Of a stretch of 64,000 nucleotides of DNA, positions 48,455 through 56,462 are shown in pieces (positions within the stretch are counted from its first letter, which is position 1; every line of letters starts with the position of its first letter). The notes beneath the pieces were generated by a model, which saw only the letters and a list, made by a program, of their open reading frames with translations, did not search any database and had not been told where the DNA came from. Both the position numbers and the translations under genes were made by a program. The DNA is from Aulostomus chinensis (taxonomy: Eukaryota > Chordata > Actinopteri > Syngnathiformes > Aulostomidae). The stretch is taken from contig JBBMOA010000008.1 in the NCBI GenBank assembly GCA_037954235.1, positions 440,001 through 504,000 of the forward strand, given 5' to 3'.

Positions 48455-48485
48455 GGTTAGGGTTAGGCTAACCCTAACCCTAACC
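48454..48485. repeat. Head-to-head telomere-like motif
   Basis: Two GGGTTA units are directly followed by CTAACCCTAACCCTAACC, i.e. TTAGGG repeats meeting CCCTAA repeats. The array is only 32 bp, far too short for a chromosome end. It marks the junction between the truncated gypsy LTR and the Polinton side. Confidence 0.9.
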
Positions 48486-48756
48486 GCTTGATCTCAAACA
48501 CATGGCAGCCAAAGTGAGGTCATTTTCAATGTGGGTGTTTTGTTGTTTTGTCCCTGTAAACTCTGAAGAGTTCAATAAATATCAACCTTTTTCAACACTG
48601 GGTCTTGTTTCTGTGTGACATGCTTGTTAAAGGGGCCGGGGTGATCAAATCTGAACATGTAATTAAACAAGAGTATCTGTTTTAAGGGGTTCTGTGGTAA
48701 CCCATTCTGGCTAAAATATTTGATTTTGTAAAATACTGCGTTTAAAAGTAAACTCA
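48483..48756 (+). repeat. 274-bp inverted repeat, left copy
   Basis: Reverse complement of 61,722-61,995; I see no mismatch over the full length. On the + strand it contains the last codons of the gene found at 61,961-62,617 (ending in the NTWQPK stop region), then its 3' UTR with CAATAAATATC, then part of a converging minus-strand frame (LLLNAVFYKIKYFSQNG). The outer boundary coincides with the telomere-like motif. Confidence 0.9.
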
Positions 48757-49176
48757 TGTCCTGACATGCCGTGGACAGCGTTTCCTCTGCCTCGCCTTGC
48801 ATCAATGTTTGATATTATTAAACGTGTTTGATGTAGACGTAATTAGGGTTATTGGGGTGTCTGACCATATGCCCCGCTTTGTGTGTGTTTGTGTGTGTGT
48901 GCGCGCACACACGCGTTTGTGTGTTGAAGTCTAGTCCATGAGACCGCGGAACTCAAGCCCCAACAAGTCCCGACATGCGGCATGGCGTATCTCACCAGAT
49001 TTAAAAACACCGCCCACACCGCTGGCATCCTATGGGAACACAGCCCCGCCAATCCTCACACGCAGTCCCTATAAGAAACAGATGGCGACGCACCACTCTA
49101 CCGACTCCAGATCCCAGCATCACGATCGGATCATCCCATCAGATTTTTTTCAACACCTAAAGCAGACTCACCAGAA
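48757..49176. other. Left Polinton flank, non-coding
   Basis: Includes a short GT/GC tract (48,880-48,922) and a CCCTATAAG box at about 49,066, just before an ATG-bearing open stretch, which could be a promoter for the gene at 49,177. No protein motif. Confidence 0.4.
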
Positions 49177-50546
49177 ATGGCTACACATCCCGATGGTACG
49201 TCAGAGCATCGTGTAGAACAGGACGCGCCAAAATGCAAGAAAAAGAAGCAGGTAGATGAGAGCGCTGCACTAAAGTATGAGGAGGCTGTGGAAGGAGTTT
49301 TTCGGTGTGTGTATAAAGTTAGATATGAAGACTTAAGTTTATCTGAGCGATGCTTGCCTGGACTCATATGGAGTCACACACGCCATGTCTATTCGTGATT
49401 GGTCTCCTTTTTATGATATATTGCGCTCAAAGTTTCACAGTAGCCCTGTAACGGGCTACACCGAGCTGTACATGTCCCGATGGCACAGCTCATCAGGACC
49501 CAAACCATACAGAGCTTGTCACGATGGTGCTGTGTACCTGACAACAGGTCTCGATAGAACAAAAAAAGGCCCGAAAGAATTTGAAGACTTTTTTTTGAAC
49601 AGTGGTGCGACAGACCAGCTTTGTGTGAGGTGTTTAATGCCTTCCAGGAAGTCATCGAGAACCCGGTGGCCACAGCTTTTGCAGGAGTTAGGAAGCACCT
49701 TAGTTTTGATGATGTATCAAATCAGACTGACGATAACGCATGTGACGGCTTTCTGCACCGCGCCCAGGAAGCATTGATGAGATCCTACAGGGTGGAGGTA
49801 TGTGGTAGTTGTTCAAGGCAGGGGTTCTTGTAGACGTTGTGTATGTGTTTGATTCATGTGTTAAGTCCCTTCTCTCATCTCTTTTATTTACAGACACCCA
49901 GACACCAATCAAAACCCACCTCGTCCCTGGACTGTATTCACCAGAACTCACGCCTACGCTGCTGACACCATCCAACAACAGCAACAACCCCCACCAGGAC
50001 TCCTCATCCATGCGGTTGAACCCACCCCCGGCAGACGCTTCCACTCACAGCGGTGTGTATGTGGACAGTGTAGAGACATTTATGCCTCAAGACCAGGGAC
50101 CCCGTCTTGTGCAGCATGTGAAATTTGCAGTCTACCTCCTCCTCACTAGAACTGTGAATAAGGTGTGGAATGATGAGTGTTATGGGTGTCTTGTCAACCA
50201 CCCGAGCCAGTGTCAACACAGCTGTCTGGAAGAAGTCCCGCAGTATTTTCTTCAAGCAAAATACGACGGCATCATGAACATGTTGTGGAACGACAACCTC
50301 TTGGTGACAGTCAGGAGTGACCTGTTTCTGAAACGCATGCTCTGCGACCCTGTGAAAATCACCAGAGTAGTGGAATCTATAATGCCTGAACTGTTAGAGG
50401 CTGACAACTTTGCAGCCATACTTGACAAGCAGAGCGACGCTGTGAGCAAGCATGAAAACTTCTGGTTGATCTACGACGAGCGGGTGAAAACACATGGGAG
50501 CCCAAACCACCAGCTGCTCGAAAATTGTTCTGATCGTCAGCTGTAA
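49177..50546 (+). pseudogene. Spliced Polinton-terminal gene of unknown function
   Basis: Two coding blocks separated by a likely intron. Block 1 (49,177-49,797) starts with a basic patch (KCKKKK, nuclear-localisation-like) and continues through DWSPFYDILRSKF and YELYMSRWHS-type sequence; it changes frame near 49,360 and back near 49,610. A GAG|GTATGT donor lies at 49,797/49,798 and a pyrimidine-rich acceptor ending CACCCAG at 49,900 joins it in frame to block 2 (49,901-50,546), which carries a Cys cluster (C-x2-C, C-x3-C near NDECYGCLVNHPSQCQHSC) and YDGIMNMLWNDNLL. The gene resembles 61,961-62,617 in block 2. I do not know the function; position at the element end suggests an early or regulatory gene. 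Confidence 0.6.
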
Positions 50547-50660
50547 CCAGCTTTCACTCTTTTTAAAAATTTGAGTCTTTTTAGATTTAACTAAGTGTGT
50601 GCGTGTGTGTGTGCCAGAGTTTTAAAATAAATCTATGATGTTTAACCAACACACGATCAT

Positions 50661-51757
50661 TTGCGGTTTGTCTTGACCATGAACACCATACTGCATCATA
50701 TTTATTACGACCCCTCGCACCCAGGGGGTCTTGGGAGTATAAACAGTCTGCGTAAGGCAGCTGGCGAGACAGGGGCTGCTACTCCTGACTTGGACACCGT
50801 TAAAACTTTTTTAGTGGGCCAGGACGCCTACACACTCCATGCCAGGGCTTTTAAACACTTTCGTCGTACTAGAGTACTGGTCAGTGGTATTGACAAGCAA
50901 TTTCAGGCTGATCTGGTTGATATGGGCGAGTATTCTGAAGACAATAACGATGTGAGATACTTGCTGACGTGTGTAGACATGTTCAGTAAATACGCGTGGT
51001 TCCGTGTCTAAGATCTAAAAGCGGGGCAAGTGTTACAAAGGCGTTTGCTGACATTTTGAGCAGTGGATGCGTCCCTGTAGAACTCCACACAGATGCGGGA
51101 ACAGAGTTTTAGAATAAACCCTTTAAGAGGCTGATGAAGACACATACCATCTTACATTTTTCCACCCTGAACAAGACCAAGGCGAGTGTTGTGGAGCGGT
51201 TAAACAGAACCTTGAAGACACCTATGTGGAGGTATTGAACATCTGTTAATTCAAGGAGATACGTGGACGTGATCCAGGAGCTGGTCAGTGCATACAACAA
51301 GTCTTTTCACAGATCAATCAAAATGGCTCCTTGTGATGTGAACAGTGAAAATGAGGCCATAGTCCTTCACAACTTGTACAGAACAAGACCAAATTCCAAA
51401 GTCACACCTTTGAACTGTAAGGTGGGGGACACAGTGTGAATATCAAAGCTGCGAGGCGCATTTAGAAAGGGTTATGAACAGACTTGTACAGATGAACACT
51501 TTACCGTGACAGAGCGCGTGGCCAGAGACCCGCCCGTACACAGATTAACAGACATGGCGGGAGAGCCGGTTAGAGGAACAGTTTATGCTCAGGAGCTGCA
51601 GCATGTGATAGTGGATAAAAACAAAAGCTTTAAAGTTGAGAAAATACTGTCCCGGAAAAAAGAGGCAGGCAAAAACACAGTTCTGGTAAAGTGGTTGGGG
51701 TGGCCTGAGAAATTTAATAGCTGGGTTGATGCCCGTGATATCGTTGATGCATCATAA
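50661..51757 (+). pseudogene. Polinton integrase with C-terminal chromodomain
   Basis: The family is unmistakable: YYDPSHPGGLGSINSL at the N-terminus, then QADLVDMGEYSEDNNDVRYL (first Asp), a CVPVELHTDAGTEF block (second Asp, near 51,095), and SVVERLNRTLKT (Glu, near 51,200). NKSFHRSIKMAPCDVN follows, and the C-terminal chromodomain is VEKILSRK...VLVKWLGWPEKFNSWVDARDI (51,630-51,740). Breaks: TAA at 51,009-51,011, TAG near 51,110 and shifts around 51,225 and 51,440. In Polintons this enzyme inserts the replicated element; the chromodomain may steer it to modified histones. Confidence 0.92.
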
Positions 51758-51769
51758 ATGTCAGAGCCA

Positions 51770-52437
51770 CATCACAGTGTTCACCACTCTGCATTCTGGC
51801 ACCACGAGATGGATAAAAAGAAGGGGTTCGACATCACGCTGCCTAGTAATGCATCAGCACGCCTTCATCCTAATAACAAGATATGGAACTACAGGACAAA
51901 ACTGGCCAGGTCTGCTGTTTGAAATGAGCCATACGAGGTGGGGGTTAGTGAAGTACAATACCCCAGGATTTGGGTTTGTTTTCCCGCCTCCGACGCCGTC
52001 ATTACCATGACGACGACTGATCATGTGACAGAGTGTGGAATCAAAAGACATTATGCTAACAGTGGGACATTATGATTCAGTCCCTAGAATTTTAAAAGAG
52101 GTTAACGCAAAGCTCGCCAGCCACACCACGTATGGGTCATACACTTTGTGTACAACAACATCAGCAATAGGGTTTACATCGGGTGGTTTGAACCGTCTAC
52201 TAACAAAACGCAAGATGCTCCTCAAATGACCACCGTCACGCTGCGCGGGCGACGAGCTGAAATACTGGGTTTTACTCCGGGTGAGGAGTTTGAGATTTAT
52301 TCGCCAGTTATTCCTATGAAACATATCGCCCCCTTGCCCACAGACATCCATGGGGGGGGCGATACAATATCTTTATTTATAGCGATATCGTGGATTACCA
52401 GCTGGTCGGCGACAGCCATGTCCCGCTCTTGAGGTGT
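51770..52437 (+). pseudogene. Polinton minor-capsid (penton)-like gene
   Basis: Broken pieces in three frames: DITLPSNASARLHPNNK near 51,830, EVGVSEVQYPRIWVCFP near 51,935, then VTLRGRRAEILGFTPGEEF and a C-terminal HVPLL-type end near 52,425. This protein lies between integrase and the major capsid in fish Polintons and is thought to be the single-jelly-roll minor capsid. The identification rests on position and these phrases; I am less sure of the structural role. Confidence 0.6.
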
Positions 52438-52490
52438 ATAAATGTGTCTGACAATTTTTAAATAAGATTGCAGCCATATATGCCCCTCAC

Positions 52491-52907
52491 GTGAGCGACG
52501 ATGGGCGATATATGACACATTACATGAACCAGGCAGGTGGGGCTTTGCCGGGTTTCATAGGGACGAGCACCCAATATGGCAACGGTCTGGGGGGGATGTT
52601 TCTCAGTTTATTCAGGATGGCCCTGCCACTGCTGCGAAGACGTTTAAATATAGCAAAACCTCATTTAAAGACAGCAGCCACCGGCATTATGGGAGATGTG
52701 GTTTCAGACATAGCGAGAAGTGCCATGCCGGGACATCAGGAAGGAAATGGGTTTGTTGTACAAAGCGCGAGACCGAGAAAAAGAACCCCCAGTGTCACCG
52801 CCCCTAAAAAGAAGAAAAGAAAACACCTGCCAAAACACACAGTCGTTCCAGAAAGAAGGCAGCACCCAAGAGAAGAACATCATCAGCTCGCGGCAGACCG
52901 GCGATAA
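52491..52907 (+). CDS. Polinton basic glycine-rich small virion-type protein
   Basis: 138 residues, one open frame. N-terminus YMNQAGGALPGFIGTSTQYG, then GLGGMFLSLFRMALPLLRRR (amphipathic or membrane-active helix candidate), then a Lys/Arg-rich end with PKKKKRKH. The layout (glycine turn, hydrophobic helix, basic tail) resembles small core or membrane-lytic virion proteins such as adenovirus pX/pVI; this is an analogy, not a demonstrated homology. Its position between the minor and major capsid genes is the usual one in fish Polintons. Confidence 0.65.
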   Translation: MSDDGRYMTHYMNQAGGALPGFIGTSTQYGNGLGGMFLSLFRMALPLLRRRLNIAKPHLKTAATGIMGDVVSDIARSAMPGHQEGNGFVVQSARPRKRTPSVTAPKKKKRKHLPKHTVVPERRQHPREEHHQLAADRR

Positions 52908-52925
52908 GAGACATATTTTAACAAA

Positions 52926-54166
52926 ATGTCGCTGATTCACACCCAGTCAGGAGAGTGTGTGAAAACCGAGCTCAACCTCTCATACACGCAGACGTCTTTT
53001 GAGAAATCTACATATGTGGAGGTAGCACCAGTCTGAGCTCTCACAGAGAATGGCCCCCTGGAGTTCTATATTTCAGGATTTCGAGGATTACCTGGATTTG
53101 AACGACTCATATATCTACAGACGAGGATGGGATGGCTCTGGAGGGTCAGGCTGACCTTGGGTTCATTAACTCCCCCGGATGCACATTATTTTCTCAAGTT
53201 GATGTTAAAATAGGGGACAGGTCGATCACACAGAGCTCCAACACATAACCATACAGGGGAATAATTGAATGTTTAATCAAAAATTATAAATAAATTAACA
53301 ATTAGCAATGTGCTGTTTCGTAAAGACGGCCATAATCACATGAACGACACGTCTATAAATGGCGCTAATCCCGGACTCAGAATTGTCGAGCTAATTGCAC
53401 CGATACACGCTGATTTGTTCTTCCAAGAAAAACTTATGCTCAATGGAGTCGACATCGTTGAAGTTGATACTCTCTACAGACCAGTTTTGTCTGATGACTC
53501 CACAAAATGTGTTGTATAAAGCCAACATTGTGTCAGCCAGCATGTTTGTGAAAAAAGTCTCTCCTGCTGTCAGACGAGCTCACAGCAGGACAATCAACAG
53601 AGTTGCCTTGAAGACATTCTCCATCCCCCGGGGCACCAGGGTGTGCAATCAGGAAAACCTTCACAAGGACCAGGTCCTGAAATTTGTAACTGTATGCTTT
53701 GTTGATAATGAGGCCTACACAGGGTCACATGTCAGAAACCCCTTTGATTTTCAGCATTGCAGCACGAGTTCATCAGCCTGTACGTTGATGGTGCACCCTA
53801 TCCAGCCAAGGCGTTTCAACCACATTTCCCAAATGGTCAATATGTAAGAGAGCACTTTCAACTCATTCAAAGCACGGGTCCACACCTGAAGGACAGATCA
53901 CTCGCCATAAACAGAGCAGAATTTGGGTCTAGCTACACCCTGTTTTGTTTCAGCCTGGAACCTGACGAGGGTCATGGCGGAAACGTTTCTCTGATCAAGT
54001 CTGGAAATGTGAGATTGGAGGCGCCATTCAGAAACCCCTCGCCAGAACTGTTAACCTCATTTGTTATTCAGTGTTTGACTCAGTCATTGAGATATCAAAC
54101 AGTAGACAGGTGCTGCTGGACTGCTGAGAACCATGGACACCACCGAGCTGACCGGAGTTGTTAAAA
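52926..54166 (+). pseudogene. Polinton major capsid protein (double jelly-roll)
   Basis: Starts MSLIHTQSGECVKTELNL. Successive frames then carry GPLEFYISG (53,055), AHYFLKLMLK-type sequence, NDTSINGANPGL (53,345), FFQEKLMLNGVDIVE (53,420), IVSASMFVKKVSPAVRR, KTFSIPRGTRVCNQENL, YVDGAPYPAKAFQPHFPNG and GNVSLIKSGNVRLEAPFR. At least four frameshifts or stops interrupt it (near 53,030, 53,240, 53,500 and 53,760). In Polintons this is the main shell protein; its presence supports the view that these elements descend from or can form virions. Confidence 0.85.
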
Positions 54167-54258
54167 AATACTGAAGAGAGACCAGTGTTTTTTAGGTGCA
54201 CTGGCGTGGGATGAGCTCCCGAAAAGGAAAACACCGTGGTTCCCTGAAATGACGATTG
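54134..54258 (+). pseudogene. Polinton cysteine protease, N-terminal stub
   Basis: A short start (MDTTELTGVVKKY, then a stop) continuing in another frame as CFLGALAWDELPKRK, which looks like the N-terminus of adenain-type Polinton proteases. Everything downstream, including the catalytic His and Cys, is missing; the sequence runs straight into the 3' end of the opposing gene. The capsid-maturation protease was therefore lost by deletion. Confidence 0.5.
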
Positions 54259-54510
54259 TTACAACACAGTCTTTTCCTGCTCTCCTTGTCTCACAAGTGT
54301 CAGATATCTCGGTAAGATGGATGCATATTTTTGGGCTTTTTCATGCAAATTCCCACCTGGCTGATCCAGAACCTCGGCCATGGCTTTGTCCAGCTCGTTT
54401 TGAGCATCAACTCTAATTGAGCTGGTGTTCTGCTGCTTCAACGAATCCAGCTGACGTTGGGGAACCAGATACATTTTATCCGCATATTCCAAGGCTCCCT
54501 CTACTTTCTC
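54259..54510 (-). CDS. Conserved small Polinton protein (helical, MYLVPQRQL type)
   Basis: About 78 residues: KMYLVPQRQLDSLKQQ, then a helical stretch ending KYASILPRYLTLVRQGEQEK. A short charged protein of this wording accompanies fish Polintons; the function is unknown to me. It lies at the convergence point with the capsid block. Confidence 0.5.
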   Translation of the reverse strand, partial: EKVEGALEYADKMYLVPQRQLDSLKQQNTSSIRVDAQNELDKAMAEVLDQPGGNLHEKAQKYASILPRYLTLVRQGEQEKTVL

Positions 54511-54514
54511 CGGA

Positions 54515-54827
54515 CGAGGTCAACAGTGAAAGGGATTGCAGCACCGAACAGCGGCAGTAAAAAGCCCCGACTGGTTTACAGTTTCTCTTTTTAACGAGTT
54601 TGACTTTTCTGTCTGCAATGAGTCTGATCCGTTTTTTTCTTCTTAAGCTGTCTGTACTGCCTAGTGTTTAGAGGTATGTTCCCATTTCGCACATTAAGCA
54701 CTATTTCACTCAGAGAAATGATGAGATCGGACCCCGCATTTTCTATAATGACCCTTCTCATATTGGGCGGTGACTTATATCGCAGTTCGAGCATTGGGAG
54801 GTTTCTTTGAACACCTGAAAACGTCAT
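54515..54827 (-). pseudogene. Conserved small Polinton protein with NGNIPL motif and hydrophobic tail
   Basis: Likely start is the ATG at 54,825-54,827 (MTFSGVQRNL), not the upstream GTG. The core reads ISLSEIVLNVRNGNIPLNTR followed by QYRQLKKKK. After a stop at 54,591 another frame continues with a GFLLPLFGAAIPFTV-type hydrophobic tail, so a frameshift near 54,590 splits the gene. The core-plus-tail arrangement recurs in Polintons; I do not know its job. Confidence 0.5.
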
Positions 54828-54857
54828 GACTTTTTTTTCTAATCTTTTTTTCGGCAC

Positions 54858-55064
54858 CTAGACGACCGCCTTCTCAGTCAAAAGATTGCTTCTGAGTCTC
54901 AAATCATCAGGGGTCTTTGCTTTATAATCTATGAACAGGTACCTGTAAGCGGCGGAGGTTGCGTCATTGAACAACTCTAAAAAATTGTAGCACACCCTTC
55001 GAAAGATGGACGGACCCGACTGATGGTTTTTAACGTTTATTGAAGCTCCATAAAGCAACTCCAT
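54858..55064 (-). CDS. Small frame of unknown function, probable 3' exon
   Basis: 68 residues (LLYGASINVKNHQSGPSIFR to LLTEKAVV). On the minus strand a strong splice acceptor (pyrimidine-rich, TTTTTTCAG) sits directly upstream at about 55,085. The ATPase gene is followed at about 55,755 by a short start (MFPGNSKYF), so the two could be exons of one gene separated by 55,090-55,740, or one gene split by an insertion there. Confidence 0.45.
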   Translation of the reverse strand: MELLYGASINVKNHQSGPSIFRRVCYNFLELFNDATSAAYRYLFIDYKAKTPDDLRLRSNLLTEKAVV

Positions 55065-55770
55065 AAAACCAACGTGAGAACTGAAAAAATAAAGACGAAA
55101 AAAACAATAACTTTACTGTTTCCATCTGTATCAGTAGTCAATTAGCACCATATCAAGCAAACACCGCCACCTACCGTTAACAAGTGTGCTAAAGAGTTAG
55201 CATATTAGCACCGTTGGTACACAAATCATCAAGTAACGCTAATTAAATAATCACTATCACCACATACACCAACCTTGTGTCTCCTCGGGGGGTTACTAGA
55301 CTACAATCAGCCGTTAAAGTTTTTTTCTTTCCGTTGCCGTTTCTGTTTCTTTATTGTATCCTCATTTGTTTGCCTTGTTAAACTTTTACTTTTTACCGTT
55401 AGTTCCGTTGCGTAGACAAGCCGCTGCATCGCCCCGCCCACACCACAGCAGAAGCAGGAAGCAGTGTGTGGTCTCCAAAACAAAATCCCGTTCCATGCAA
55501 AACCAAACCTATCTCAAAACAGGCAGAAATGTACACATGAAAGCAAACAAAATCACCCTTTACCCTTACTTATAACCAAAACACAAATCATGTAACTCTG
55601 TAAAAAAAAATCATGTCAAACATTCATCTCAAAATATATACGTTTTTTAAACCTTAAGCTACAAACAGTGCGAGCTGCCATCTGGTGGACAAAACGAGAA
55701 ACAGCAGGCACAAAAACACATTTGGGTTTGCTACAAAAATATTTGCTGTTTCCTGGAAACATCTGTCTCC
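55065..55770 (-). other. Non-coding insertion or intron between two Polinton genes
   Basis: No coding motif. On the minus strand it has an ACAATAAAGAAAC signal near 55,355 and a CCACCAGATGGCAG word near 55,685, both common in fish retroelement LTRs. It ends in a splice-acceptor-like tract. I see no TG...CA ends with a duplicated target, so LTR insertion and intron remain open alternatives. Confidence 0.4.
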
Positions 55771-56251
55771 CTAATAATGAGGTTTGACAACGGTCCCAGC
55801 GGTTTTTGAAAGGACCAGATAGTTGGTGTTTAGGCTGATGGTCCTGCTGGCTTTGCCTTGGATGAACAGATTTTGCACCAGATGTATGCAGCTAAGATTT
55901 CGATGATGTACATATTTTGTAAAAGCATTTTGAACTTCTATATTACCACTGGCGTCATTCGTCAAGTCGTCAATAATTAGTAGATTCTTTTTTTCAGGCA
56001 GTAGTAGTGAATCGTCACACAGAGAGTCCGGTAAACCCTTCACAAAGTTTATCTCTCTGAGTTTTAAGAGTTGGTCGTACAGCAGCTGCCAACACGAATA
56101 AATGTAAACGACGTTGTCCATGGGGTGTGAAATAATCCACTGAGCATTTTCTATAATATCTTTAACAAAAAAAAGTTTTTCCACAATTGGATGGGCCGCT
56201 CACCACCATGCTAAAGGGGTGTTTTAACCGGCGGTCAAAACCAGAATCCAT
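55771..56251 (-). pseudogene. Polinton packaging ATPase (FtsK/HerA-like)
   Basis: Starts at ATG 56,249-56,251, two bases after the polB stop. The P-loop (GPSNCGKT, Walker A) comes about 20 residues in. A run of eight T (minus strand; + strand 56,164-56,171) right after it breaks the frame, and the rest continues in the neighbouring frame: VYIYSCWQLLYDQL, Walker B KKNLLIIDDL, then HHRNLSCIHLVQNLFIQG with the expected arginine and Gln, to a stop at 55,771. Apart from the one-base shift the gene is complete. In Polintons and related viruses it pumps DNA into capsids. Confidence 0.85.
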
Positions 56252-56307
56252 TTTTAAAAACCGTAAGGCAGAGTGGTGTAATCGAGAAACACCCGGCGCT
56301 TGTTATA

Positions 56308-56462
56308 AATGACCTGAATTCTACAATTCTACAATTCTACAATTTTGTTTAGCAGACGCTTTTGTCCAAAGCGACGTACAACACAAGCAAGAATTTAGAC
56401 TTAATTAAGGAAAAACCCATAAGAAGCGCAAAAGTGCTCCAGTTGTGATTTGGTTACAAATA
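56308..56462 (-). mobile_element. L2 3'-tail insertion in polB
   Basis: Reverse complement of the sequence at 4,345-4,475 (CCAAATCACAACTG, GGGTTTTTCCTTAA, TACGTCGCTTTGGACAAAAG, repeated TGTAGAATT). It splits the last 20 codons of polB from the body. A possible 7-bp target duplication (ATTTATA) flanks it. Confidence 0.88.

Noticed and set aside
48454..48485. A true telomere or chromosome end
   Set aside because: Only 32 bp, with repeats meeting head to head and ordinary sequence on both sides.
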